A DNA stretch of 64,000 nucleotides. It comes from Limanda limanda. Taxonomy: Eukaryota; Chordata; Actinopteri; Pleuronectiformes; Pleuronectidae. The notes under the pieces were generated by a model, which worked only from the letters and a program-made list of their open reading frames with translations, searched no databases and was not told the origin of the DNA. The first letter of the stretch is position 1. Each line of letters opens with the position of its first letter. Below, in pieces: positions 1 through 13,749 of the stretch. Position numbers and translations under genes: made by a program. The stretch spans positions 11,317,393 through 11,381,392 of the forward strand of contig NC_083656.1 in the NCBI RefSeq assembly GCF_963576545.1, written 5' to 3'.

Positions 1-60
1 AAGTCACCTTGATTCTGACCGCAATTACATAAAGGTCTCATTCCATTCATCCTGTGTCCT

Positions 61-186
61 GTTATTTCCACAGCTTTCGTAGAACCGGAGAAGAAGTGAG
101 AAACCCGACAGCAGCGAATGTGAAACGGTGAATGAACGGTGAATGTCACTATGTAGAGTTCACACTGTGATAATAATTCAAATAAA
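61..186 (+). CDS. Possible last exon of a convergent plus-strand gene
   Basis: A good splice acceptor (pyrimidine-rich, ending ..tatttccacag, about 50-72) is followed by a short open stretch that in one frame reads FVEPEKK and then TGA at about 96-98. A plus-strand AATAAA follows at 181-186. This pattern fits the final coding exon and short 3' UTR of a gene whose body lies left of the window, tail to tail with the acid phosphatase gene. The coding part is too short to identify a family, so the call rests only on the acceptor, the stop and the poly(A) signal. It could equally be chance. Confidence 0.22.
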
Positions 187-214
187 ATGTAGTTATGCCT
201 GCTATAAATTATCG

Positions 215-220
215 TTTATT
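215..220 (-). terminator. acp4: Poly(A) signal of the acid phosphatase gene
   Basis: The minus strand has AATAAA about 207 bases after the stop codon at 429-427. It is the first such hexamer downstream, giving a 3' UTR of about 230 bases. A plus-strand AATAAA lies only 30 bases further on, consistent with two genes ending tail to tail. Confidence 0.45.
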
Positions 221-426
221 TTCAAAACATTGCATTTCTCTGTTAAATTATTTTCATTAACAATCCACGAACATGATGCATATTCTTCTCGCCGTCCGAA
301 CATGAGGCAAAGAGCTCATGAGCACACACAGTCAGCATATGAATTATCAAAATACATGGCACATTATTATTATTAGAGCTGTTTCCACAGCTCCCAAGCA
401 CCTCTCTGTATTTTTGGCACGTTGCA

Positions 427-3400
427 TTACACCTCCCTGGAGTAATGCCTTCTCCTCCTGTGGACTGCCACTCCTATGCTGCACAACAGCGCCACTGCCA
501 GGAGACCCACAGCCACTGCAAGAGCTGTTAAGACACCTGTGGGAGACAACGACCCTGGTTAAGTACCGGTGGATATGGCACATTTGGAGGATTCTCCAAA
601 ACCCCTGTCGTGTCCCCACACTGGATCTCGGATAACTAACGGTATAGATTGTAGCATAGGTTTCCTTAATTGAAAAAATAAAAGAGTTGGGCTCCAGACA
701 TGGATTCTTCACCTGTCAAAAATTCTAATATCTCCCGGTACGAGAGTTAACCCGGATAGCTTATTTACCTAACTACAAAAGGCATCAAAGAAAAAGAAAT
801 CACAATCAATCAATTCGGTTATTCAATATATATTCAATTGAATTATTCAATCAAGTTAACTAATCAAATCAAATAGATATGATGGATAAACAGACAGGGG
901 GGGTTGTTGGAGAGGGGAGTTAAGGTCCAGTGAGGGTTGCAGTTGAAGCAATAACAGTGCCAAGGTATGTGGTGTGATCTTCACCTGTGCTGGACCATTT
1001 TGTCCGAAACCCACATTCAGCCTCCCAGTCCTCCGCCACCACGTCCCGCACCAGCTCACTGACCAGGGACAGGGGGCAGGGGTTCAGCCCGTTGCATCCC
1101 GGCAAGGCGTTGGGGTAGGGCTCCCTCCTGGAGTCGTTACGGTAGTACAGCTCCAGAGAATAGGACCTGGGGGTATTATTAGGATGAATAGAATGAGATG
1201 ACGTGCAATTATGGCGAGCATTATGTAAATGTGTTGATGTCCATTAGGTTTCCTGGAGCTTTGGCCAGATTTTAATCGAATTGAAAAAAAGCAGCGAATG
1301 CACTCGAACGGTTTGCTGTGGCGCGGCGGCGGAATGCGTTTACTCAAGATGTGGTGTGTGATACAACTTGAATATGCATAGAGAAGAGCGGTGTCATAAA
1401 GGAGAGTCATTACCCATCATACTCCTGGTAGAACTCGAAGAGCTGACAGGCAGCGTAAGGCGGGAGGAGGCCGTCATACACGTCCAGCGCTGCCTGGAGG
1501 GTGATGAGTGTGGAGTCATGCTGGAATGAGAAACAAGACGTCACGGCAGTGAGCAGCTGAGGAGACACAGTTTGTGCAATAGATTATAAATGTGTATGTG
1601 TGTGTGTGTGTGTGCTCTGTCCAAACACTCAACTCACAGCTGAGTACATAATGAACTTCAGGCTGCTGCCTTGCTCCACGGCACGGGAGAAATTCCTCAG
1701 GATGGCATTCAGCAGAACCCCTGGTGCATTAACACAGAGTCAGCAGTGTGAATTGAGTATTTTCGCACACTAACACAATCCTCTTTGACCTTATTGAGCA
1801 TCTGTAATTACCCTCTTCATCAGCGCAAATGTGCTAATATGCTTTTGGGAAACACGACCCCGGCTCCACCAGCAGTCACAACAGTACAGATTATTTTTCT
1901 GCTCTAATAAGATTTTTGTCACATTCATTGCACACTGATGCAAAGCCCCACCTCCCGAGAGCCTGGCCTTCTCTTTCCTCTTGTGGCTGAGGATGCTGTA
2001 CGTGACCTCGAAGGACGCGATTCTCTTCAGGGTGTCCAGGACGTCTTGGGTGGCCCAGCGTGGGAGAGTCAAGTTATGGACCCTCTGCAAACACACACAC
2101 ACACAGACGAAACATTAGCATCCTGCTAATTATCACATTACACAACACATAAAAGATAAAATAAAATAAAAAGGCAGCGTGTCGTGGTTTCTATTTTCCC
2201 GGCTATTTTTAGCAGTGGTCCTGAAGAAAACAGATGCCCATTTTTGCAAGCGTTGAATGAGTGTATTCAACCTGGCCCAGAATCCTCCCATCTCCTAATG
2301 CTTTAATTATCCTTTCAATATGTTGTCCTATTCATGTCTCACTAGGTGTATAAAAGTGATTTCTCCACACCGCCTACTGCCGCCCCGTCCCTCTGCAGAT
2401 GTGCTGAAGGAAGCTCTTTTTTCCTTTTCCTCTCTCTCTCTCTCTGCTCCGCGGCTGCTGCTTGTGTCAATAATTGAGGCACTTGTAAACTGCAGAACAC
2501 AGGAAGCGTAACAGGCTTCAGTGTGTTTTATGGGAGAATATCAACACACACCTGACAGTTAAGAGTGTCGAAGACCCTCCATATCTTTTTGCCGACCAGT
2601 TTGGACACAGGGTAACCGGTGTGGTTGGAGAGTCCCTCCACAAAGTGCTGCAGGGGGAAGGAGGAGAGAGAATACATTAAAATCCTCACACCGAATGAAA
2701 AAGCTCCAGGAAATACGACACTAATTATCATTTTTATGAGAGGTGTTAAACATTTTTGTGGTTGTTTTTGAAGGTCCGCAAATAAAATATCTCTCATTCT
2801 GTGTTGAGGATGCAAAGTTGCACAAAAGCCACTTAACTCGATGGATTAATGTAGTTTACTGGTGTCATGGCGGGTTTAACCTCTGGACGGACGGCGCCAT
2901 GAAAAACGGCCCCATTTCAGTTGTTGCATGTGACTTGCAGGTGCAGTGCCTCCAGCAGAGGGTGTGAAAATTCAATCCAGGAGACCCTGCAGTCCTGATC
3001 TCAAACACCCACGTTATTGGGCAGCACACGTGGGACTCGAGTTTAATTAAAACCTTTTTCATCGTAATTCTTAATCTAATTCAATCCAGCCGTTAATTAG
3101 TGTCTCTGAGAATGTGAGAGAAATTGCACCGTGCAGCTTTTTGGAGGCACTGGAGTCACCGTGCCTGAGAAAAATCCCTGAGAGGACGCGATGTCTACGG
3201 CATAACTAACACGTCCGTTGGAGGTGCCGATAACATTGGCACCAGCTCCATGTGTGTGAAGTTTATATTTCACCGTTATTTACAGAAATGCGCATTTCAC
3301 AGTGTTTGTTATTTGACAAATGGAGGTATGAATATGCAGGGGGGGGGGAAAGACGCGGCCGAGGTGGAAAAGTATTATTCACAGCAGCTTTGATTATATA

Positions 3401-6400
3401 ATCCTGACGATATAAGACAACAAGTTACAAACTAGCTTTCGGCGGTTAACAGGCACATGACTCACAGGAAAGTGACTTTTATCACAAACTGTGCTTTGCG
3501 TCACCGAGCAGATGCTGGGGACGAGCTGCAGAGCTGTGTGATTCGAGGTAGGCGTCCCTCTCTGTGCTTTGTCTCACCTGGTGAGTCCTCAGGAACCTCT
3601 GGTAATGCTCACTCTCGAAGGTGTCCGTCATCAGCGCTCTGAACCTTGGACAGTCTTTGCCTGGAGACTTCAGCAGCTTGAGAGATTCGAAAAAGCAACG
3701 GCACAACATCAATGCATTTGAACTGCAGGTACTGCAATTCTTCTGAGGCGCAATTATATGTTCATTTCACACTTTAAAACAGCAGGGGTCACATGGCTGA
3801 GGTGAGCATGGAGCTGGGAGGACAGACTCAAGTGAACCCGTGCAGCTTTTTTGATCAGCTTTGTGCTGCGGCTCGGTGGAAAGGAAATATTTATGTGGCC
3901 CTGCAGCGGCACCTTGTCCTGAGCCCTGGGGATGGTGTGCACTGGAATGGGCCGCCAGAGCAACTGGGGCATGATGGGAGGCGGGCGTCTGGATGGGGGG
4001 AACATTCCAGCGAGGCAGGCCTGGGCGCTCATCAGAGTCCGGTCGTAGTCAGTGCTCCGGACATAAAACTGTCGGAAACATTGAGGAAAGATTTTGGTAA
4101 AATAAAAAAAAGCATGTGCTGATACTAGACACCTCGCTCCACTGCCTTCTTCCAAATAGGACACGTTTGCTTTTTATAGAATAAGGAAAATGTATTTTCG
4201 AAACTCAGAAGGAATGAATTTGCATTTGCACAGTAGAAATGCACATAATTCTGTTGCTATTTCGGTTTTTAATAAATGCACAGAGCAAGGCTGAAGTGTA
4301 TCATGAGTGAGCTGCATTTATCCCAAGTTAACTGAGGTATTCCCTGAGCATGGAAAGCAGGGGAGTCAGAGAGGATCCAAACGGAGGAGAGAAGGAGAGG
4401 GAACAACATCCGTCTTCGCTGTGATCTCTTCTGACATCAGGCTTCGCTCGTCTATATCTCTCTGTCACCCCGTGTCAGGTTTTTGCACACAGTAAATCAC
4501 GCTGATAAGGTTGGATGTCCCTGCGATGCAGAGGAGGCTTATCCCCCCCCCCCCCCCTTTTGCTTTTGTCAAATTAAAACAGACATGGCAGCGCTACAAG
4601 TTGACTGAGATTTGGGCGACAAATCGCAGATGACAGGTACTGAGAAGAGTTGTTTATTTTTGCGGTAATTGTGTGTTATTTAAAAGAGAGGGAGAGGGAG
4701 AGAGAGGAGAAATTACTGCATGGGTGCAAAGCGAAGGGGGGATGGGGGAGGGAAAAACAGGAACACATTGTAAGTGTAAAAAAAAACAGGCAGGGAAAAA
4801 GAAAGCGGAAATCATATCTTGGTAATATCAGTGTGCTGAGCATGCAGCCCGGGGGCACACTGAAGCAACATGCGTGCTGCCAACTGAACTGCACATGGAA
4901 CAAGATTACCCCCCCCCCCCCTCCCCTCCCCCCAACATGTTACAGCCCATTACCAGGCCACGCCGGTGACACCACCATTATGAGTCATGCTCATTAACCT
5001 AGCGTGGCTGCAGGCGTCACAGATTATCGCCGGGCCACACATGAACCTGATTTCACATGGGGGGCCCGGCACGGCAACAGGATTAGGTGACACTGAAGCC
5101 CACATGGCTCACAGGGGAGACCAGCTAAGCAGCGTAGAAAAAAAAATTAAATAATCCCACAGTACGCATACACAAATACAGAAACACACTCACCTCTCTG
5201 TTGTCGTAGTCCTCGCTGAGAAAGTCTCCGTAGCGCCTCCTCAGGAACCTGCCCAGCTCAAACTGTTGTTTCATGCCCAGCTGAAAGGAAAATTTGCCCT
5301 TGTTGTTAGTGGCATATTTAAAGTCAGCCTCCACGTTATTTGCACAAAACAACTTATTTCAGCCCCTACTGCAGGGCATCCGAGAGCCCAAAATAATACG
5401 TTTGTTCACAGCGAACTGCCTAATTGCCTGAGAGCAGAGCAGAGTCACAGTAGGAAGGAGTTTAATTAAAACTCAGTGCGAGACGTTTTTCTTCCATCTC
5501 AGGACTCATTAGAAAGTGATTTTAGAATGCAACGTGGTAAGTGAAATTTATTGTGATTCCTGACACCACCCCAACAGCTCAACACTAAAGGACTTTGGAC
5601 GTTTGCCTTTGTCATAATTACACCATGAGTTCCCCTTATTCTGTAAGACACATTTTATATGATGTTTTTCATGTGTTAATGCTCCGGAGCTACTTCCAGA
5701 TTATTCCTTGTCATAAGTGAGTCCTCCTTGAACAGTTACTTTCTTATTGTTTGCATGCTGGATATTTTGTACAGAGCTTTTTACAAATAGACTTTGATGC
5801 AGTGTGAACTTTGCGTTCATCCTACCTGGTGTATCTACCTTTTCTTACATATGATAAGATTATTAACTTAACGGATGTTTGTTTTTCTTCATATATTGCA
5901 TGTTGCCGTTATTGAGAATCGACACAATCCTCAGACCGAGGTTCTCAACTTTTCAAAATAAAAGCTCTGTAAGGCAGCACCATATAAAGCATTGCAGCAA
6001 CGAAATGAAAAACAATACAAGTTGCTGAACAGGAAGTGATTCTATGAATGTTGTTGCCTGTCAAAATCGCACCAAATCTAACACTGCACTCACCCGGGCC
6101 ATAAACAACATGGCAAGTGTAAAGCTGTTAAGACGAACAGTTCACGAGATATGTGTTCAACATATACGATAACAAATGTACAATATGTGTTTACTGAATT
6201 TGTAGGTAGATTTTCATTTTTTTGGACTACATACTGAAAACCTCTTCGACATGTGTCACCCTGCTTTAGGCCTTCTTCTGAAAAAAGAAACAAACTGGGA
6301 CATCATACCTACACCTACATCTGGAGGTTACCCGACAGGTTCAAGGCCTGTGCCCAAAGCATTACTGATGACACACACACACACACACAGAGAATAACAC

Positions 6401-8376
6401 CCAGTACCTCAGTCAGCTGTCCAAAGCCCTGAGCCCACACGTCCGCCCCATGCGGATCCCTGGGATATGACTCAATAGGTGATCGGTCGCCGTGGCGCAA
6501 TACCTGAAAAATGCATAACACATGATGTCACTTTGGATACACATTTCCCGCTGCTGTGTCAGCCATTACACTGTGTACTTAAAGGAGGAAATACACCCTG
6601 GGACAGAAGTCATAAATAGAAACCTGAGATCTCAGGGCAGCTCGGTCTGTGAGTTAAGACGGCGCGGAGTCACAGCGGTGATGTCACCGAGACACAAACG
6701 CTGAGAGCGGCTCCGGTAGTGTGATTAAACTGAGGACTCACTTTCTGAGCAGTGACATTACACACAGGTTGATTAAACCGGATTACGGACACATCTGATT
6801 CACTTTGTGCTTTTGCGCCACAGCGACTTGGAAAGCTCAAGGAAAGAGCTGAGCACAAAGTGAAGTCAACAAGGTCACGGTTCACTGTCAGAGATCCTTG
6901 TTGTTTTGATGCCATAAACAATCGTTGGGGGAGGAAGTAAGATTTTACACTGAAATCAGCCCAAACTTCACAGCTAGCACAAAATAAAACGGTAAAATTC
7001 ACAACTTTAAAATAAATTAATCAATTTGCTCATTTATTAAAAAAAATATAAAAAATCTGAATTTTAGTATTAAAAGTGGGTAGTCCTATTATTTTCTGCA
7101 TGTTTATTTTGTATTTTCTAATTTCAGGGAATGTTGATCAGAGGCTGTTAGTCAGAGGCTTTAAAATAAGCCAGTGCTTTTCTGCAATGTGTATTATTTG
7201 TCATTGCTTGATATATTTCTTTTGATCTGAGCTTCAAGTCAAAAGCACAAACTATGCAAACGGCTTTTGTAACATTATAACAAACAGTTACTTATCATGC
7301 CTTACTAACCATTTTTATATAGAAAGTCAAACTCAAACTAATTTAAAATACATTGTTTAAAAATGAATAGTTAACGACAAGTCACCATAAGAACCAACAC
7401 AATTTGAGAACTTACAACTTGTTAAATTTAACTTAAACAAAGTTTTATAATTTGTGTGTCGCCAACTGAAGTAAATCTTTAAATTCGTCTTATTCCATTA
7501 ACCATAATGTTCCACTAGTGGTTCCAAAATGGGGGTCCATGGACCTCAGGGGGCCCACAGCACACTGCAACGGTGATCTGAGAAAAACTTCCAGATTCAT
7601 TCTTTAAACTCATGATTATATAATATGGGTGACGATGATGAAAATTATTTTTGTCCCTACAGTTTCAAGGACATCTTTCTGGATTATTGACAATAGGGTG
7701 TCAACGTATTGAGAATCTCTGCACTAGTAGATGTTAAGTGGTAAACCAATTCCTCACTAGTGTAAATGTTAATAGTCGGGTTGTTCTTTGAGTTGTAAAC
7801 TGTCGTCATCCTGTTTTATAATACGAGTCAGTAGTAAGTGTAAAACACATAAGTACAACATGTGTGGTAACAGATAAGGAGCCTAAAAGGATGAAGAACA
7901 ACTTCTTCCACATTTGTGATTTTCACTTAAATCCTTCAATCACTTTTTTTCCCCTTCTACCACTGAACTCCAGTGTCAGAGAAAAAAAATATGCAAAGAG
8001 GTTTATGAACTAAGCTGTGGTGTCTGAGTGAGATACGCTCGACACTGTCGGAGTTTAGACTCAAAGTAATCCTTTGTCACATAAACGTGTGAGGGTAATA
8101 CCGCTCACCGAGCAGCAGCAGAGTACAGTGGAATCAGCAGCCATGTACAGTAGCGTACCGCTCGTGTAATCTAAAGGAGCTTATATTGAAAAATTCTCAC
8201 ATTCAACAAATGCATCTTGTAAATGTGCGTGGGACAATTTCATGTGAAAGTGTAATACAAAATTATTAAAAGGGAAAAAAACTTACGGCGACGACAAACT
8301 TCAGCACCCGACACTCGGCCAGGCAGATGCAACAGAAGAAGAATAAACAGCCGGAGCTTTTCTGCGACTTCCACAT
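427..8376 (-). CDS. acp4: Histidine acid phosphatase, membrane-anchored (ACP4/ACP2 type), 11 coding exons
   Basis: Lysosomal/testicular-type acid phosphatase that hydrolyses phosphomonoesters through a phosphohistidine intermediate. Coding exons (all with AG/GT borders and matching phases) are 8376-8287, 6503-6408, 5280-5194, 4068-3913, 3676-3578, 2647-2552, 2084-1952, 1720-1638, 1520-1414, 1166-985 and 536-427. They join to 412 residues; human ACP2 and ACP4 are slightly over 420. Residues 1-22 form a signal peptide. The catalytic RHGDRSP motif is at 33-39 (nucleophile His34, reassembled over the exon 1/2 junction). The [10 protein letters not shown] motif starts at 93, and the proton-donor pair His281-Asp282 begins exon 9. 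Conserved Cys pairs and N-glycosylation sequons (NHT, NLT, NFS, NDS) are present. The last exon encodes a hydrophobic segment (about 378-400) and a short basic tail of several Arg. The family and intron pattern are certain. The choice of acp4 over acp2 rests on lrrc4b lying next door, as in human 19q13.33, and is an inference. Introns carry CA repeats and an old hAT-like MITE. Confidence 0.9.
7505..7735. mobile_element. Degenerate hAT-type MITE in intron 1 of the acid phosphatase gene
   Basis: The left end resembles CAGTGGTTCTCAAA-type hAT termini (cactagtggttccaaaat), followed by a gggtccatggacc motif. The right end (attgagaatctctgcac) is the imperfect inverted counterpart. Common teleost non-autonomous hAT copies begin this way. 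There is no coding capacity and the copy is old. Confidence 0.45.
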
Positions 8377-8740
8377 TGTTTTGACTCGATCTCGACCTCA
8401 AGAGTTCCTCTGCTGATATGAAGGAAACCATGTAAAAAAAAAAAATCAACGTATAAAACAGGTATAAAACATTTAGAACAGGTATGTTTGTTCCTATTTC
8501 CAAATGTGTCCATAATCTACATAACCTTGATTTCCATATTCATAAAAAATGTATGAACGTCTTGTCACTTCCAGTGCGTGCACAACAAAAAAAAAAGACC
8601 TTGTCACCAAAATATTTAACACACTGAATAAATGAACGCGTGCACTCACCTCAGCATACTTGTTCACATTTAGCTGTTTTAGCCAAAGGGTTCACTGCTG
8701 TGCATCCCAAATCTCCAGTCATACCCGGATTGACATTAAG
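8377..8740 (-). other. acp4: 5' untranslated exons of the acid phosphatase gene
   Basis: Upstream of the start codon the first coding exon extends to an acceptor (..tcatatcagcag) at 8411-8410, so 8377-8409 is 5' UTR. A second upstream exon is suggested by a strong donor (GAG then gtgagt) at 8650/8649. It would run from a transcription start near 8740, just below a TATA box, to 8650. No in-frame coding extension of the signal peptide is seen. Boundaries are predicted from splice consensus only. Confidence 0.5.
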
Positions 8741-8766
8741 TGCATGTTCCAGTAAAGGAGGCAGAG

Positions 8767-8774
8767 CTTTTATA
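8767..8774 (-). promoter_or_regulatory. acp4: TATA box of the acid phosphatase gene
   Basis: The minus strand reads TATAAAAG here, flanked by GC-rich sequence. It lies roughly 30 bases upstream of the inferred first exon, which ends at the donor at 8650. Spacing and orientation fit a TATA-directed start near 8740. Confidence 0.5.
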
Positions 8775-10735
8775 GCCCTCCTGTCTGACCTCGTCTCACT
8801 CTCTCTCCCCGGGGATTTCTGGTCCCAATCTACTTCATAGTCGACTGGAGTCCAAATCACTGTCTCTGCCAATTCCTCGCCGTGCAGTGACATGACAGCT
8901 CACCCTGGCATACATATTTGAGTCAGCTTTTCGACTCAAGGATACATGTTGGATAAATCCACTTTGGAGCCACAGATACGGATCCTGAAGGACTTTTTTC
9001 GGCTTTAGAGGAACAAAACGACAAAGAAATTGGTTAAGATAAGACGCGACCACCTGGCTTTCCTCTGCGTGGGTAAACACCCACTCACACACACTTACAC
9101 ACTGGCCACAGGCAACAAACACTCATTATAATTTGCTATGTCATCTGCCATGGGTTTAACCCCGAAATTACAGTGCCTGGAGTGTTTTTCCTGACTCGGC
9201 ACACGTGTAAGTATCTGTTAGTATCAAAGCAGCTTTATGGGATACAATGGGATTAGCGAGTGTGAAGATTTAGAGGCATACAGCGTTGACATCATGTTTG
9301 ATAAGTTGAAGATAGGATCTATTGCACAAAGTAACACACAGCACTGTATTCACAAAGGCGGCTTGTCAGTGCAACATGTTTAATCTAAACATTAGATTCT
9401 GCAATTGATGTGCAATAAAGGGGCGCCCACATTTGACAGCTGGTGGTGGAAATATCCACTTGACGTCAACACAATGTTAAAACACTCCATTACAGATGAA
9501 GGTAATCCCAAAATTATGTAGAAGATAATTCGGGTGAAACTATATATTTGTTTTACAACAAATTCCATGTTTTGAATCAACAGTCAAAGTCTGACATAAT
9601 TTATTCCTGAAAATCACATATGCTGGGCAACAGATTCTTATGTTATGATAAACATGGACACAGCAGTTTATTCCATATTCATAATTTAACTGTTGCTTAT
9701 ACTCTGTGTCACTGAAAATGGATCCAACAAATATACAATTTCTACGTTACTGTATTATTCAGCCTTTTTAAAATAGATCAATTAATCTTTTATTTAGGGT
9801 CTGTTAGATTTGTATTATTCTGTTATATTTATATCCTGCGTGGAAACCAATGGGCTTGCAGCACCAGTCAGGATAGCACTGAGTACGGTGGCCCACAGAG
9901 CTCAACACACTGCAACGTGAGAAGGCACATCTTTGTCAATATGATGACATATGCGCACATGCTGCAAATACTCCACCACACAACAGAGGTTATTCAAGGG
10001 GGAATTTAAAAGTGATGAATAGGCTCATGACACTTAAGCCACCATGACTTTGACTTGCCAATTCAAGAAAACTGGTGAAATACACTTAAGTAACTGAGTA
10101 ACTTTATAATTAACTCTTTCACTTTACGGTGTATTGTCTGTTGTTGATCTCATGTGATTTGTTGATTCATGTTGATTATTTGTTTTCAAATGTATGATGC
10201 TTTCTCCATTTGCATGTGTTGTGTGTATTCTCACATGTGTTTATAATTTGCAGTGCATTGAGCTCTCAGGACTTTAAATATCAATAGTATAATTTATTAT
10301 ATAAACTGTCTGTATTGGTAACATTATAATGCACAGTTCATTATTGATTATAAGATATGCATTCATGTGCAACACTTTACTGTTACATGAGGCCAAGGTA
10401 ATGACTTCGCAATGTTTGTAAAGTAAAAGCATAAAGTAGCTTAAAGTGGAAATTATTAACTGTACTTGTGCAAATCTCCCTGTGTCCATCTGCTTGACTC
10501 AGCCTTTCACAGTGGTGTACTGTAATCCAATCCTGTCACAGTCTGACACACACACACACACCCACGCACAAACACACACACACATGCTGTATACACGTGG
10601 CACTGTAGCTGGTACAGGTTGGCTTTGATACACCTGCACTAATGCATCAGTGAGTCCACCTGTGCTGCACCACAGAACAACATATACATACTCAGAGGCC
10701 TGAGTGGATGACAGGAGTTTCATCGTATGAGGCCT

Positions 10736-10736
<1 letters not shown>

Positions 10737-10769
<33 letters not shown>
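10737..10769. repeat. (CA)n microsatellite
   Basis: Uninterrupted CA dinucleotides. A shorter interrupted CA tract is at about 10545-10583 and further CA-rich sequence continues to about 10960. Confidence 0.9.
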
Positions 10770-10773
<4 letters not shown>

Positions 10774-11146
10774 TACTCTAACATATGCACACACACTCAC
10801 ACCAACATATGCACATTTGCTGCTACAGTTGATACACAACAGTTCAGTGAAGGGTCACTAAACATGCATGCACACACTCGCAGCCCTGCATGTCTCTCTC
10901 TCTCACACTCACAAAAACCTGAAACACACGCACACGTTCATGCGCACACACACACGCTCAGTCCTTTCCCTCCCTCTCCCCCAAGTGGCTGCAGTGTTTT
11001 TGTCTTTGTTGAAATAATTGCAGTGATTTTCAAGACCGTTGTCATGGCAACGCAGCGCTTGATGCATGTTGACAGAATCTGTTGCAGGGCGACCGAGAGA
11101 CTGAAAATGGAAGATAAGAGGTAGGTGGAGAAGTGATGCTTGTGTA

Positions 11147-11215
11147 GGTGCGTGCGTGCGTGCGTGCGTGCGTGTGTGTGTGCGTGAGTGTGTGTGTGTG
11201 TGTTTGTGTGAAGGT
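11147..11215. repeat. Interrupted (GT/GC)n alternating purine-pyrimidine tract
   Basis: A tgcg repeat passes into tgtg repeats with a few interruptions. It is followed by a G-rich run near 11241-11255. Confidence 0.8.
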
Positions 11216-11388
11216 GATGATGGGTGGGGGAGGCGAGGGGGAAGGGGGGGGGGGGGTTACATGTCCTCCAATCCATATGATGAATGGAGATGAGCAGTAT
11301 GGGACATCTCTGCCTGATAGAACAAGGCCCAAGATCAGGAATGAACAGTTTTATGAGTGTGTTGTGAGCAGAGGAGAGAGGGAGAGAG

Positions 11389-11496
<108 letters not shown>

Positions 11497-12010
11497 GAAA
11501 GCGGGGTGCTATTTTAGTCTGGGCGTTGTCATGGAAACTGCAGCCTCACTACAAATGGAGACATCCAGAACACATGGATTGTCAAACAAATGGCGTGCGT
11601 AGGGCCCAGCGTGGAGCTACGCAATGGCGGTGTGACACCATGCCATCCCAGTCGAACCCACCCCACCCACACTGGCACCCGCCCTTCCGTCGGATAACGG
11701 CGGCGGCGTCTTCGCCATCGCCGAGCCTGAATATCAATGGGAAGGCGGCTTTTAGGGGGACCGAGGAGGGGGACAACTGCTCGGAGTCAGGGGCTAAGTG
11801 ACAGGCAATGGTGTCCATTCAGGCAGTGAGTCACAGCCACTTGCTCTCTGTCTTTTAATTAACAGTCTTTTCCACACTTCCTCCTCGCCTCATCTCTCCT
11901 CTCCTTTCCTCTCCTCTCCTCTTCCTCTCGCCTCTCGCCTCGTCTCTACCTCTGTCTCCCCCTTGACTCTATGTCTGTCTCCCATCCTTCCCCTCTACCT
12001 CTCTGCCTCC

Positions 12011-12011
12011 A

Positions 12012-12057
<46 letters not shown>
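12011..12057. repeat. (CT)n microsatellite
   Basis: Nearly pure CT dinucleotides after about 150 bases of CT-rich, tctcc-type sequence. Confidence 0.9.
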
Positions 12058-12059
<2 letters not shown>

Positions 12060-13749
12060 GCGTTCTGAAGGACGGAGGTATTCCCACATTTCTCCGTTGC
12101 TATAGCAACACCGCAGCGAGAACAGGAAAGAGAGGACGCAGGCAGGCGGGGAGGAGGAGGAGGAGGAGGATGGAGACATGGCGGTGGAGGGGGTAAAGAG
12201 AGAGAGAGGGAGGGAAAAGGGGGGGAGGGGTGTGGAAGCGGCCTAAGATGAGAGGATGTGTGAACAATGCTAATGCTAACGGTAGCAGCAGCAGCAGCAG
12301 GAGCAGCGGTGGTGGAGCAGCCAAGTGTTGGTGAATTCCCCTCTCGTCGCATCACGCTTGGCTCAGACCGGCATGTCACATCCACATTTGCATAATTGCC
12401 AGTGGGAATCTATTTGCTGCGTATGGTCATTGATATCGTCCACGAAATGATACACGAGAAGTGTCTCGCTCAGCTCGTTCTCTGTGACATTGACCTGCTC
12501 TGCAGAAGCTGCATCCAGGCGTCTCTTCAAGCATCTTTTAGATAGAAAAGGAGACATAATCAGACTTCTACCCGGTGTGTCTCTGTATAGGAGGCCGTGT
12601 GGTGGCTGAATCACTTATTTAATCTGTGCAAACCAATGGAGGTCAAATGACCAGCGGGACAAGAAAGACGCATCTAAATCCACCGAGAAGCCAAGCAGAA
12701 GCTATTTCATATCGATGTCATCATCCCCTTCAATCAGGACGGAACCCAATCTCATTATCTCTTCATATATATCGTACGGCATTAGAACAAAGCTGTGTTG
12801 CATCAATTTCCAGACATATAAAGATGTGTAGCGAGCGCCAAAGCTCGAGAGGCCTGCAGGAAAAGACGTGCGCCCACTCCTCCTCTTTCCCCATGTCTGA
12901 CATCCTCTAACAAAACTGATGCGTTGCACATCGGCCGAGACTTTGAAAGTGTAAGTGGTGCATCCCTACTTACACATGCCACAGACATGTATGAATGCTT
13001 ATGCTGCTCGGGTAGTCGTAATCTGCTGCATGTCAACTGTCTCGCTGTCTTCTCCTCTCAATCAATAGCTCATCTCTCCACGTCAATATTATTATCCCCC
13101 GTGGGACGAAAATGTCCTTCTTCAGGACAAAAGGAGAATAAGCAAGAGAGTAGGAAGGGAAAGCGGAGAATAGAAAGAAGAGAGGGATCACAATGTTTTT
13201 CCTTTTTCTTGTTAAGTGTCTGTTTAAGTTCTGATATCCTCATCTTCTCATTGGGAGAGAAAACATGGAATAATGCTGAAACAGAGGCCGAGAAGTTTTG
13301 TTCGATAATTTGAAAAAATAAGAGTAATGTAAACGTTGTATAGTGAAACCGCATAGGTGAAAAAAAACAGGAGCTTCATTCATCTTTTTTGCTCTCTGTT
13401 ATTGACCTCACTCTGAAAGCATCTCTGAGCCACCATCTTGTACAAGAGTGAGTCGATGTAACGTAGAAAACTAAGGACATGAAAACTACAGCCTTCATCA
13501 CATACTGTTAAACAGCATCTGATGGAATAGTTTAGATAAGCGTATCGACAGCGCCCTCATATGTGTGTGGTAAACAGCTAATTAGCTCAGGTTTGGTTAG
13601 GATAAACACTGAAAACAGGGGTGTAATAGTTACCCTTAGTCTCAAGGTAACAAATAAATCCTACCACCTGTAGAGGTGTTTTTTTTAATTATATATATTG
13701 AGTATGTTTAAATCTATACATTCAATAAACCAATTTGTTGTTGGGTGCA

